Shown one piece after another: positions 9,158 to 17,827 of a stretch of 62,393 nt of DNA (position 1 is its first letter; every line of letters begins with the position of its first letter). The position numbers and the translations under genes are program-made. Source of the stretch: Alangreenwoodia sp964438605 (GTDB lineage: Bacteria; Bacillota; Clostridia; Peptostreptococcales; Anaerovoracaceae); the NCBI GenBank assembly GCA_964438605.1, contig CAYTKT010000007.1:1-62393 (forward strand), in the 5' to 3' direction. The notes under the pieces were generated by a model. The model was given only the letters and a program-made list of their open reading frames with translations, did no database searches and was not told the origin of the DNA.

Positions 9158-9245
9158 ATGCGGCATCTCCAAGGGATCGCAACTCCCTTAGAGCTTGTCC
9201 AGGTATCGTAGCTACCTACACAAAAGCCATACGGCTCTACCGCGT
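9158..9245 (+). ncRNA. Candidate structured RNA: three hairpins in a closing stem
   Basis: A closing helix (ATGCGG 9158-9163 with CCGCGT 9240-9245) encloses three hairpins: AAGGGA/TCCCTT (9171-9189, 7-base loop), AGGTA/TACCT (9201-9217, 7-base loop) and AGCC/GGCT (9225-9236, 4-base loop). Read on the minus strand the order resembles a tRNA cloverleaf, but the linkers and the T-loop are wrong for a tRNA. A promoter lies just upstream on the plus strand and the next strong terminator is at 9461-9502, so the transcript could be about 100 to 360 nt. It matches no RNA family I recognise. Confidence 0.35.
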
Positions 9246-9460
9246 ACATATTATACCTTTTTTGTCGTGCTGTTTCAAGCATTCTATTGAAACAGTTGTT
9301 TGTGAATGAAAATTCCATCATGTCTTAGTTCCTCGTATTTTTGATGAACTGTTTCAAGGATGGTTTTTGAATTGGTGTTGACAAACTGGTAGTAATCCAA
9401 GCGGGTGGCTGTTAATTTGGCGGTGTGTGCATCTTAGATTAGTGAATACTCTTCTTTGTG

Positions 9461-9502
9461 ATGCCGTGTAGGATCTCGTTCCTGCACGGCATTTTTGTTT
9501 TT
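9461..9502 (+). terminator. Rho-independent terminator upstream of SLH gene
   Basis: ATGCCGTGTAGGA pairs with TCCTGCACGGCAT over 13 bp, loop TCTCGT, followed by TTTTTGTTTTT. No coding gene ends just before it, so it probably ends the candidate RNA from 9145 or attenuates the SLH gene at 9578. Confidence 0.85.
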
Positions 9503-9577
9503 CCCCAGCCGGCCGGGGACGGAATTCGCCGTCTCCGGAAAACCGTGCGGGAAACAATCGCAAAGGAGGAAAAATAA

Positions 9578-12439
9578 ATGAAAAAGCGATTTTTATCCGT
9601 ACTGCTATGCGTGTGCATGGTGCTGAGCCTGACTCCGGTGATGGCGTTTGCAGCATCCCCGGCAGTAGGATTGCAGTTAGCGCAAGTGAAGGTGACAAAT
9701 CCCGCCAGCGGCGTGGACGTGACCAAAACCGACCTGGTGGGATTTAACAAACTGGACGACGCAAAAAATAATCCGGCTAACGTGATTACAGTCCCTTATA
9801 GTACCTCGCCGGTTACACTAAAGGGTAATTTGCAATTTGAGTTCACCCTAGACCAGTTCGCAAAAGCAAACATAAAGGAAAGTGAACCTCAGAATCTGGG
9901 TTTGTACGTGGCCGTTGACGAAACAATATGTAAAACACCTGGAACATCTGGTATAGGATGCGACTACTACTGGATGGACAATAATAAAAATCCAGATAAA
10001 CGGATTACACTGGGTGATGACCATACTACAAATGAAAACGTTGGCGCACACCAGAAGGCAGAATTTATCGATGATCTTGCAGTGCGCGCCGACTTTAGAG
10101 ACAACGGGTATGCTGTACCTGAAGTAACTACTGAACCAGTAACGTTGTACGTGAGTCTGGTAATGAAAGTAGAACAAGAATCGGTATCACATTACACCGG
10201 GTACGGAGGTAATGAATTAGTTACAATCTACAAGCTTGAGATAAAAATGGAAAACCCATCTGAGTCAGACGATTTATCCAGCGACGGTAAGCTGAAAGAA
10301 ACTATTACATTAAATAACTCAGTAAACGTAACCGTGGATAACCCTGAAGGCGGTGAAGGAACGGCAGACAAACCATACGAAATAGAAACATTAATTCCGT
10401 CGGACGATTGGGACAGATTGGCCCAATCGACCGTCAAAATGACAGCAAGTCAACCCTACTACGAAATACATGCTTATGGAGACAAAAACTCGTTTCTCCA
10501 AGATAAGTATGAAACAGATCGTACTGACTACATTAAAAATGGTGAAAATATAACACTTGGACCGATTACACTAACCTTGACAGATACAAAAACAAAAACA
10601 TTCTGGCTCAGGTCGGTGAGTCTGGACCGTTTGAACACTTACTGCTATACTATAAACTTGATAAAAAGTGACTACATTCAGGACCATGATGTCACAAAAC
10701 GAACGTTATTGGATGAAAACCTGGAAAACAAACTGAAACCAGAATCAGAGGAACGAACCAACGTATATGACATCATGGACACACTAGAAATATCAATGAC
10801 GGACGATAAAAATTTAACGAACCTTGCATTCACCACCGTAACAAACACTAATCTGACGGACAGCTTTAAACAAAGCTCGCAAAAAAAACTAGACTTGATT
10901 GACCCAAGTAAAAACCGGCCGTACCATTATCGCGTCCATACTTACGTGGACATAATAGGGCTGGATTACGATCAGACAAATGGAAGCTTTGTCTTTGACA
11001 TAGATCCCAAATACACTTTGTCGGTTACACACAAAGCAACCGGAGACATGGTTTATGAAGGGAGTGACAAAGCCGCGAATGCCGTGATGCTAAAAACAGG
11101 ATCCCTTTTGGATTCAGTTGACAAAAACCAGTCATCAAAAATTACCCTGACCTTGCCGGACAGTTTTCTGAACAACAGAACAAGTGCATTTGTTCGAATC
11201 AACGATACTCAAAGCAGCACAAGATACCCAGTAAACTTTGGAACTGTCACTTTCGATAGTTTTCCTTTTTCTACATTCGATTTGACTCTGAACGGTGGAT
11301 CCGTTAAAATCAATGATTCTTATTTTGACACCTTGCAAAATGCCATTGACTATCTGAAGACTGACAACACGTCCGATACGATTGTTTTATTAGGGGAACA
11401 AAAGGATCCTGCGGTGGTTGACTTCGAATCAAAAATCACTTTGACAACTGACAAAGAACTTTACCCTGACGCAACGGATGAAATTGTTAAGTCGCTGTTG
11501 ACCGCAGGTCCTACCGTGGAACTGCTGGGAGACCAGAACCCGACCGGTTCGCTTGCGGATGGCGGCATCACTTTTACCTTCACGTCGAAAGCACCGGACA
11601 CTGTTCTAACCACGGAAACTGAGAATGGGACCATCAAGCTTTCCAGCACCACTGCAAAAGCAGAGGAAACCGTGACAATCACTCCGACTCCAAACGAAGG
11701 TTACCTCGTCGATGAAGTGACTGTTACTGATAAACAAGGCAACGACATCGAAGAAACGGATAACAAAGACGGCACATACAGCTTCACGATGCCGGCGGAT
11801 GACGCTCAGCCGGTTACCGTATCCGTAACCTTTAAAAAAGATGATAGCTCCGAGCCGGGTCCTGGCCCGGATACTGAACAGAATCCGACGTTTACCGATG
11901 CCCCGGCAGGTGCTTGGTATTCAGAGGCCGTCAACTACGTGACTTCCAAAGGACTGATGAAGGGGACTTCTGGAACGACCTTTGATCCGGATATGAAAAC
12001 TTCCAGGGGCATGGTCGTTACCATCCTGCACCGTCTCGAAGGCGAACCTTCCGCGGCTCCCGCTTCCTTTAACGATGTGCCTTCCGGTCAATGGTATTCC
12101 GATGCCGTCAATTGGGCCACCGCTAACAACATCGTAAGCGGCTACGGCAACGGAAACTTCGGGCCAAATGACATTGTCACCAGAGAGGGGATTGCTACCA
12201 TCCTGTATCGTTATGCGGCTTTGAAAGGTTATGATACTGCCGGTGGAACAGACCTGAGCACATATGTCGATTCCGCTGCCGTCAGCAGTTATGCAGTCGA
12301 TGCCATGAACTGGGCCGTTACAAAGGGACTGATCAATGGTACGAGCACAACTACTCCTACCCTGTCTCCGGCAGGCGATACGTCCCGTGCCGAGATTGCA
12401 ACCATCCTGACGCGTTTCTGTGAACAAGTCGCAAAATAA
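9578..12439 (+). CDS. Large secreted S-layer homology (SLH) protein
   Basis: Surface protein of 953 residues. A clear signal peptide (MKKRFLSVLLC to AFA-A) is followed by about 600 residues of Thr/Asn/Asp-rich beta-type sequence I cannot assign. Near 680-750 lies a repeat of the TxTPxxGYxVxxVTVT type seen in clostridial surface proteins, ending in FTMPADD. Three SLH domains (about 770-950; WYSEAVNYVTSKGLMKGTS, WYSDAVNWATANNIVSGYG, AVDAMNWAVTKGLINGTS) anchor it non-covalently to a wall polymer. AAAGGAGG stands 8 bases before the ATG. It stands alone, between a terminator upstream and another downstream. Function beyond anchoring is unknown; an adhesin or S-layer component is likely. Confidence 0.88.
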   Translation: MKKRFLSVLLCVCMVLSLTPVMAFAASPAVGLQLAQVKVTNPASGVDVTKTDLVGFNKLDDAKNNPANVITVPYSTSPVTLKGNLQFEFTLDQFAKANIKESEPQNLGLYVAVDETICKTPGTSGIGCDYYWMDNNKNPDKRITLGDDHTTNENVGAHQKAEFIDDLAVRADFRDNGYAVPEVTTEPVTLYVSLVMKVEQESVSHYTGYGGNELVTIYKLEIKMENPSESDDLSSDGKLKETITLNNSVNVTVDNPEGGEGTADKPYEIETLIPSDDWDRLAQSTVKMTASQPYYEIHAYGDKNSFLQDKYETDRTDYIKNGENITLGPITLTLTDTKTKTFWLRSVSLDRLNTYCYTINLIKSDYIQDHDVTKRTLLDENLENKLKPESEERTNVYDIMDTLEISMTDDKNLTNLAFTTVTNTNLTDSFKQSSQKKLDLIDPSKNRPYHYRVHTYVDIIGLDYDQTNGSFVFDIDPKYTLSVTHKATGDMVYEGSDKAANAVMLKTGSLLDSVDKNQSSKITLTLPDSFLNNRTSAFVRINDTQSSTRYPVNFGTVTFDSFPFSTFDLTLNGGSVKINDSYFDTLQNAIDYLKTDNTSDTIVLLGEQKDPAVVDFESKITLTTDKELYPDATDEIVKSLLTAGPTVELLGDQNPTGSLADGGITFTFTSKAPDTVLTTETENGTIKLSSTTAKAEETVTITPTPNEGYLVDEVTVTDKQGNDIEETDNKDGTYSFTMPADDAQPVTVSVTFKKDDSSEPGPGPDTEQNPTFTDAPAGAWYSEAVNYVTSKGLMKGTSGTTFDPDMKTSRGMVVTILHRLEGEPSAAPASFNDVPSGQWYSDAVNWATANNIVSGYGNGNFGPNDIVTREGIATILYRYAALKGYDTAGGTDLSTYVDSAAVSSYAVDAMNWAVTKGLINGTSTTTPTLSPAGDTSRAEIATILTRFCEQVAK

Positions 12440-12655
12440 TCCCTTTCTACGATCCGTCAAAACATTCGTGGAATCCTGACTTTTAAACAAGGAAGCGAAC
12501 AAAAACCAAAACGAGTGGTTCACCAACGAGAAGGATTTCAAATCCGAAAGACTGTGGATCCTACTTGGAATCGACGGAGGAATCGAATTTTGACGATGCG
12601 ATAAAAAAGATGGGATCGTAATGGAACAGACATGAATAGGAATCAACATTAAGAG

Positions 12656-12696
12656 AGGGGCCGGAGGGAGGAAACGTTCTTTCGGCCCTTTTCGTT
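12656..12696 (+). terminator. Probable terminator after SLH gene
   Basis: AGGGGCCG pairs with CGGCCCTT across a 19-base loop, followed by TTCGTT. It lies between the SLH gene and the small recombinase-like gene. Confidence 0.55.
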
Positions 12697-12711
12697 CAGA
12701 AAGGGGACAAC

Positions 12712-13116
12712 ATGGATTATCGAACGGTAAAAGAAGTATTCAGTCCGAAGGAATACGCGGATCTGGTTGAACAGACCGATGCAATTTTTCAAAGCGGCCA
12801 AAGCGCGGAAGCTGTGATTCAAGCGCTGGCGAACAAAATTGCCATCGCGTTGCAAAAAGATGAACAGAAACGACGCAAACAGACCCAGTTAGAAGGAATT
12901 GCGGCAGCCAGAGCGAGGGGAGTTCACCTCGGAAGGCCGCGGATTCAGCCGCCGGCGAACTTTCCGCTGGTACTGAAACAATATCTCGACGGGAATCTGA
13001 CGGCGAATGTAGCAGCCGGACTTTGCGGCGTAGCGGTCAGCACCTTTTACCGCATGAAGCGGGACGTGATGGAACAAGAACTGCCACAACAGGCGGAGCC
13101 AGGATCCCAAGGCTAG
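12712..13116 (+). CDS. Resolvase-type helix-turn-helix protein without catalytic domain
   Basis: 134 residues. The middle (QLEGIAAARARGVHLGRPR, about 61-79) and the end (LDGNLTANVAAGLCGVAVSTFYR, about 94-116) match the arm and C-terminal DNA-binding domain of small serine recombinases. The N-terminal half is not a catalytic resolvase domain: there is no Ser nucleophile motif, but a helical segment (SPKEYADLVEQTDAIF) instead. It could be a recombinase fragment adapted as a DNA-binding protein, or a stand-alone family. AGAAAGGGG precedes the ATG. No paired inverted repeats or other mobile genes are adjacent, so the mobile origin is inferred only from the domain. Confidence 0.65.
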   Translation: MDYRTVKEVFSPKEYADLVEQTDAIFQSGQSAEAVIQALANKIAIALQKDEQKRRKQTQLEGIAAARARGVHLGRPRIQPPANFPLVLKQYLDGNLTANVAAGLCGVAVSTFYRMKRDVMEQELPQQAEPGSQG

Positions 13117-13343
13117 AAAGCAAAATAGGCCAAAGAAAGCGGCAACAAGAGACAGCGCATGGACCGGTTAGAAAACTTGACACAGGTCCTGTGGCCGTGT
13201 AAAGCAAAAGCGGCGCGATGGATTGCAAGATACCATGCTTTTGGCACTCCATAACCGAGCGAAAAGTAACCAATTCTGCCGTGATCACCTGGTATCGTTT
13301 CGTATCTTTTCGCAGATTTAAGCGAGAAATGAGCATAAATAAT
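13117..13343 (+). other. Non-coding stretch before a palindromic terminator
   Basis: A short frame ending near 13252 encodes about 30 residues (MDRLENLTQVLWPCKAKAAR and a little more) without a ribosome binding site; it may be a gene remnant. Nothing else is seen. Confidence 0.3.
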
Positions 13344-13381
13344 GGCTAAAAACCTAATATATTAGGTTTTTAGCCGTTTTT
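13344..13381. terminator. Perfect 32-bp palindrome, terminator
   Basis: The arm GGCTAAAAACCTAATA is repeated exactly in inverted form (13344-13375), then GTTTTTTG. It can end transcripts from both sides. Confidence 0.85.
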
Positions 13382-13677
13382 TGTTGTTCTTTTTCAGAGA
13401 ATATTTGATCACATTGTCCCGGTCGTTGTCATATTCGGGAAGAAGTTCCGCCGTGGTTTCGGTCTTTTTGAAGATGCGGGATGTGTTTTTCCCATGTTTA
13501 TTGCGATAAGATTTTGTGATATATATTTTTTCTGCATTCAAAGACTGATGTGGGCAAAGCGGGGAATTTATCCAAATTTGCCATGGCCGAGCGGCGAATG
13601 GCGTGATATAATAGAAAAAAAGTAAACAGATATTATTTATTCCCATAGAAATTTGAAAGCAGAAAGAGGTAATTCCG

Positions 13678-13950
13678 ATGAGAAAATTAGGCGTCAAAAC
13701 AAGCAAATATGCAAATACTGACCTTTATACTTTAAATCCAATTGATGAGGAAGGTAATGGTACGATTGAGCTTGAAGGGCTGAAATACGGATTTGAACGT
13801 GGATTTATGTTTTATAAACTGGACGTTCCAAAGGAATGGATGAATCCGACAGGGGAATTTGAAAAGCAGGTCAAACCGATGTGCACGAAAGAAAACCAGT
13901 TGACTGACTGGAGCGAAATTGAAGCATATTTTAATACCTGCGTAGAATAG
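13678..13950 (+). CDS. Hypothetical 90-residue protein
   Basis: Small soluble, mildly acidic protein, not recognised. It starts MRKLGVKTSKYANTDLYTL, has a central Gly/Glu-rich segment and two cysteines (PMCTKEN near residue 63, FNTCVE at the end). GAAAGAGG lies about 8 bases before the ATG, and coding bias looks real. Upstream is the terminator at 13344; downstream, 270 bp of purine-rich non-coding DNA precedes hslO. No function is assigned. Confidence 0.6.
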   Translation: MRKLGVKTSKYANTDLYTLNPIDEEGNGTIELEGLKYGFERGFMFYKLDVPKEWMNPTGEFEKQVKPMCTKENQLTDWSEIEAYFNTCVE

Positions 13951-14219
13951 ACGGCATCGAACGAATAGATAATGGTAAGAATTGGCGGCGAATATGTGTG
14001 AATCGTGTAGGATGAAACAGAAACGTGCAGCAGGGTAGGAGTATACCCTCGGCGGCAGGAAATATGGACGAGCGTGGAAAATTGCAGATAAGAACTGTGT
14101 GACGATCAAGAAAATAAAAGCGGAAGCAAGACTGTTGACGGGGACGGGAAACCGCAGGCAAAGGCCGTATGCCGCTGAAACAATGAATTATAAATGGAAG
14201 GTGCGACTGGTTTACATCA

Positions 14220-15158
14220 ATGAAGATAAATAAAGCGATTACAGGAATGGACAAAAGCGGATCGTTCCGCGTGTATATGGCGATTACTACGAAAATGGTG
14301 GAGGACGCGCATCTGATCCACGGGACGGCACCGCTGGCGACACATCTTCTGGGCAGAACGCTGACAGGAACAGGCTTGATGGGGTTGATGCTCAGGGAGC
14401 CGGGATTTAAAGTCACGCTGCAACTTAAGGGTGACGGGCCGGCGCAGCAAGTGTTGTGTACGGCGTCTTCTGATGGTGCAGTCAAGGGTTATGTCGCGAA
14501 TCCTGCGGTCGATCTGCCGCCCAAACAGGACGGCAGTCCTGATGTCGGCGGCGCACTGGGGATCGGTGTCCTTACATGTATCCGTGACACGGGGCTTAAG
14601 GAACCGTATGTTGGGAAAATTGATCTCGTATCTGGCGAGGTGGCCGACGATATGACGGCATATTTTTTTATTTCGGAGCAGCAGCAGACGTCTGTTTCAC
14701 TTGGCGTAAAGCTGAATGAAAACGGCGAAGTGCAGGCAGCCGGCGGGATGATCATTCAGATGATGCCGGATGCTTCTGAAAAAGCGGTTTCAGCGCTTGA
14801 GGAATGGCTGCCGAAGATGCCGAAGATTACAGAGCTCGTTTCTAAAACGGTGGCAAACGCCGGTGCAAAGTCAGTCGATACAATTATGCGCGATTTGATG
14901 GATGCGGCTTTTGTCGGACTGCCTGAAGAATTCCGCGTGACGGCCATGGATATGCTCGATATCGGTTGGAACTGCGACTGTTCGGAGGAGCGGTTGGAAC
15001 AAGTGGTACTCAGCCTGGGATCGCAGGAACTGCGCAGCATTATCGAGGAGGACGGAAGTGCAGAACTGACGTGTCAGTTCTGTCGGAAGTCATATCTTTT
15101 TGATAAGGAACATCTTGAGCGCCTGTATTACGAGAGCATCAGAAATAAATTGAATTGA
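14220..15158 (+). CDS. hslO: Redox-regulated chaperone Hsp33
   Basis: Cytoplasmic holdase chaperone of 312 residues, slightly longer than the usual 290. The N-terminal substrate-binding core begins with GSFRVYMAITTKMVEDA and contains ALGIGVLTCIRDTGLKEPY and YFFISEQQQTSVSLGV. The C-terminal redox switch has the family's zinc cysteines, CDC (about residue 255) and CQFC (about 288). Oxidation releases zinc and unfolds the linker, activating the chaperone. The gene stands alone; the best ribosome binding site (GGAAGGTG) is rather far from the ATG. Role: protection of proteins against oxidative unfolding in an anaerobe. Confidence 0.95.
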   Translation: MKINKAITGMDKSGSFRVYMAITTKMVEDAHLIHGTAPLATHLLGRTLTGTGLMGLMLREPGFKVTLQLKGDGPAQQVLCTASSDGAVKGYVANPAVDLPPKQDGSPDVGGALGIGVLTCIRDTGLKEPYVGKIDLVSGEVADDMTAYFFISEQQQTSVSLGVKLNENGEVQAAGGMIIQMMPDASEKAVSALEEWLPKMPKITELVSKTVANAGAKSVDTIMRDLMDAAFVGLPEEFRVTAMDMLDIGWNCDCSEERLEQVVLSLGSQELRSIIEEDGSAELTCQFCRKSYLFDKEHLERLYYESIRNKLN

Positions 15159-15408
15159 TTTTAATGGGTTCGGACGAATTTGGAAAATTCCAGTTGAAAA
15201 TGGAAATAAATGAATGTGACAGTGTCGGAAAAATTCGGTGATAAAGAACATGAAAATATTGGTAATGAACCGAACTGATTTCAAAGAACATTCGATCTCA
15301 ATTGGAGAGTTGGAAATACAAGTGTCAAAAGATGCGTCAATCTGATTCTGAAAACTATTCAGGATCCGATTGAGAGCGAGTTCAGAGTAAAAACATAATA
15401 AAACGAAA
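15159..15408 (+). other. Non-coding stretch
   Basis: Between hslO and the shared terminator. Only very short frames without ribosome binding sites; nothing recognised. Confidence 0.4.
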
Positions 15409-15457
15409 AAATACAAGAGACGAAGAAACGTATAATGTCCCGTCTCTTGTATTTTTT
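15409..15457. terminator. Bidirectional terminator between hslO and metK
   Basis: AATACAAGAGACG pairs with CGTCTCTTGTATT, followed by TTTTT on the plus strand and preceded by an A run that serves the minus strand. It can end both convergent genes. Confidence 0.85.
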
Positions 15458-15483
15458 ATATTGATTCCATTATTTTATATTTT

Positions 15484-16668
15484 TTATTTCAGCAGATTTG
15501 CTTTGTCTGTTCTTTCCCATGGAACATCGATATCTGTGCGGCCGAAATGACCGTAAGCCGCAACCTGTCTGTAAATCGGTTTTCTGAGGCCGAGGTCGCG
15601 GATGATGCCTGCCGGCCTGAGGTCAAACGTTTCGGTAACGCGCTTTGCGATTTCGTCTTCCGGAATTTTTGACGTACCGAATGTGTCGACATGAACGGAA
15701 ACAGGCTTTGCGACGCCGATGGCGTAAGCGATCTGAATTTCGCACTTGTCAGCAAGGCCGGCCGCGACGACGTTCTTTGCGGCATATCTTGCAGCGTAGG
15801 CAGCGGAACGGTCAACTTTTGTAGGATCTTTTCCGGAAAATGCGCCGCCGCCGTGGCGTGCATAGCCACCGTAAGTGTCGACAATGATTTTTCTTCCGGT
15901 AAGGCCGGCATCACCGTGAGGACCGCCGATGACGAATCTGCCGGTCGGATTGATGAAATACTTCGTATCTTCATTCAATAAGTCTGCAGGGAGAACGGGT
16001 TTTACGACATGCTTGATCAGGTCCTCGCGGATTTGTTCCAGAGTGACATCAGGAGAGTGCTGCGTGGAAATAACGACTGTGTCTATTCTCGTGATCTTGT
16101 TATTTTCATCGTATTCTACCGTGACCTGAGTTTTGCCATCCGGTCTGAGATAAGGCAGTGTACCGTTTTTGCGAACATCTGTGAGACGTTTTGCAAGTCT
16201 GTGGGCGTATGTAATCGGGGCTGGCATGAGTTCAGGCGTTTCGTTGCAGGCGTAACCGAAGACGAGGCCCTGGTCACCTGCGCCGGTGGCCTCAATCATG
16301 TCTTCTTCAGACCGGGAGAGTTCGCCGGTCTTGTATTCCAGCGCTTTGTCGACGCCCTGTGCGATATCTGATGACTGTTCGTCGATTGAAGTCAGTACGC
16401 TGCAGGTAGATGCATTAAATCCGTAGTCGTCGGAAGTGTAGCCGATGTCGCTGATAACCTGTCTGACAATTTTAGGAATGTCGATACTGCTGTTCGTGCT
16501 GATTTCACCGATGACGAGCGCCATTCCCGTGGTAACTGCCGTTTCAGCGGCGACACGGCCGTTCGGGTCCTTTTCAAGGATTGCATCAAGAATTGCGTCG
16601 GAAACCTGGTCGCAGATCTTGTCAGGATGACCTTCTGTAACGGATTCTGAAGTAAATAATTTTCTCAT
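15484..16668 (-). CDS. metK: S-adenosylmethionine synthetase
   Basis: Makes S-adenosylmethionine from methionine and ATP; 394 residues, normal for the family. Visible signatures: MRKLFTSESVTEGHPDKICD at the start, GAGDQGLVFGYA, GGAFSGKDPTKVDRSAAYAA (the phosphate-binding region) and FVIGGPHGDAGLTGRKIIVD. I place the start at 16668 because AAAGGAG lies 10 bases upstream and the family begins there, although an in-frame ATG exists 12 codons earlier. Transcription is governed by the SAM-I riboswitch and terminator on the same strand just upstream, giving feedback by the product. It is convergent with hslO. Confidence 0.97.
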   Translation of the reverse strand: MRKLFTSESVTEGHPDKICDQVSDAILDAILEKDPNGRVAAETAVTTGMALVIGEISTNSSIDIPKIVRQVISDIGYTSDDYGFNASTCSVLTSIDEQSSDIAQGVDKALEYKTGELSRSEEDMIEATGAGDQGLVFGYACNETPELMPAPITYAHRLAKRLTDVRKNGTLPYLRPDGKTQVTVEYDENNKITRIDTVVISTQHSPDVTLEQIREDLIKHVVKPVLPADLLNEDTKYFINPTGRFVIGGPHGDAGLTGRKIIVDTYGGYARHGGGAFSGKDPTKVDRSAAYAARYAAKNVVAAGLADKCEIQIAYAIGVAKPVSVHVDTFGTSKIPEDEIAKRVTETFDLRPAGIIRDLGLRKPIYRQVAAYGHFGRTDIDVPWERTDKANLLK

Positions 16669-16765
16669 TGAAGTTTTTGCTCCTTTTCGTTTTTTTTCTT
16701 GCATATGATGGAATGATAATCACTTTGGATAATTTTCCGGAAATATTCTGAGGGGTCCGGAACAT

Positions 16766-16792
16766 AAAAAAGCCTCTCCCATTGGAAGAGGC
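16766..16792 (-). terminator. Terminator of the SAM riboswitch
   Basis: On the minus strand GCCTCTTCC pairs with GGGAGAGGC around AAT, then TTTTTTAT. It is the expression platform, about 100 bases before the metK start. Confidence 0.9.
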
Positions 16793-16814
16793 GAATGTTC
16801 TATTTAAGCGTCCA

Positions 16815-16926
16815 CCTCATCTTTCAGAAAAATCTGCAGGATTTAGCACCTTCTCGCGTCTGCGCTTATTGGACGCGATGGTTGCCGGGCATCATGGGGC
16901 CTGTTCCCTCAGCCACTCTCGATAAG
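16815..16926 (-). promoter_or_regulatory. SAM-I (S-box) riboswitch
   Basis: The minus strand carries the S-box core: CTTATCGAGAGTGGCTGAGG at the 5' side, GGCCC...TGATGCCCGGCAACC, and a closing 3' strand GATGAG that pairs with CTTATC to form P1. SAM binding stabilises P1 and lets the terminator at 16766-16792 form, switching metK off when SAM is plentiful. Confidence 0.97.
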
Positions 16927-17167
16927 GATTTATTACGTATACAATTTTACACGAATGAAAAGAAAAGTCAATCATTTTTTGTGGATTCTATGGATTTTGC
17001 ATCGGACAGCAGAGGCTGGAAATATATCACAATCCCCGCTTTCGGCCAGATCTTTTCTGTGTCTTTTGACGAGGATGTTATGTATGTTTTTTGCTTTCTT
17101 TCAAAGAGCATACAAGACGCATATATAATTGAATACGAAGTGAAAAATACGGGGCGAAAATTATTTG

Positions 17168-17199
17168 ATGATAAAAATTTATCATTTTTGTGGTATAAT
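17168..17199 (+). promoter_or_regulatory. Promoter with an 18-bp palindrome over the -35 region
   Basis: TATAAT (17194-17199) preceded by TGG gives an extended -10. The -35 region is poor and is occupied by a perfect inverted repeat, ATGATAAA-AA-TTTATCAT (17168-17185). The site fits autoregulation by the MarR protein encoded next. Confidence 0.6.
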
Positions 17200-17304
17200 A
17201 AATGAAATAGTGCGGTTGGACAAACTGCCGGAACGGAAGCAGACTATTTTTAGATATTGGAGAAATTCCGGTGTTCGGATTTATCGGGAATGGGTGATCT
17301 ATTT

Positions 17305-17790
17305 ATGCTGGATAAAGATATGTACTATATCAAAAAACTGAAAAATCAACTGATCCATATCTTTAACATGGTAATGAAAACGGAAGAACAGGCAGTCAAG
17401 GAAATGGCACAGGCGGATGAACTGTCCGTCTCCGAAATTCATACGCTGGTGGCCGTCGGGCGCAAAGAACCGAAGACGATGGGTACTATTGCGCAGGATT
17501 TGCTGATTAACGTCAGTACGCTGTCGATCGCTGTAAGCAAGCTGGAAGGGAAGGGATTTGTCCGGCGTATCCGTGACGATGCCGATCGTAGAATTGTGCG
17601 CATCGTGCTGACGAAAAAGGGGAGAGAGGCTCTTGACGTTCACGAACGATTCTATTACAGAATCGTCGATGCGGCAATCCGCGATATGGATCAGGAAGAA
17701 AAGCGTGTTCTGATACGTTCGATGGATCATTTGCTCAGTTTTTTTGAGTCGCAGATCAAACCGGCGAAACAGGAAGAACCGGTGGGGTAA
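17305..17790 (+). CDS. MarR-family transcriptional regulator
   Basis: DNA-binding regulator, 161 residues from the chosen start. The frame opens earlier with a TTG, but GGTGAT stands six bases before the ATG at 17305 and the protein then begins MLDKDMYYIKKLKNQL, as in this family. The winged helix spans about residues 45-110: LSVSEIHTLVAVG, TMGTIAQDLLINVSTLSIAV (recognition helix) and the wing FVRRIRDDADRRIVRIVLT. It is followed within 40 bp by pyrB, so it may regulate the carbamoyltransferase genes as well as itself through the palindrome at 17168. FabT-like members regulate lipid genes; no such gene is nearby. Confidence 0.88.
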   Translation: MLDKDMYYIKKLKNQLIHIFNMVMKTEEQAVKEMAQADELSVSEIHTLVAVGRKEPKTMGTIAQDLLINVSTLSIAVSKLEGKGFVRRIRDDADRRIVRIVLTKKGREALDVHERFYYRIVDAAIRDMDQEEKRVLIRSMDHLLSFFESQIKPAKQEEPVG

Positions 17791-17827
17791 GAAAATCAAG
17801 CGGAGCAAGGAAAAAGGAGGTTCGAAT

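Noticed and set aside
9158..9245. tRNA on the minus strand
   Set aside because: Arm order fits, but the D-anticodon and T-acceptor linkers are too long, position 33 is not T and the T-loop is not TTCRA-like.
9040..9321. 93-codon minus-strand frame
   Set aside because: No known relatives, no clear start signal, and it overlaps the structured RNA candidate.
11921..12649. 242-codon minus-strand frame
   Set aside because: Antisense to the SLH domains; the frame stays open only because of their codon pattern.
16795..17205. Plus-strand frame of 136 codons upstream of the MarR gene
   Set aside because: It runs antisense through the SAM riboswitch and has no ribosome binding site.
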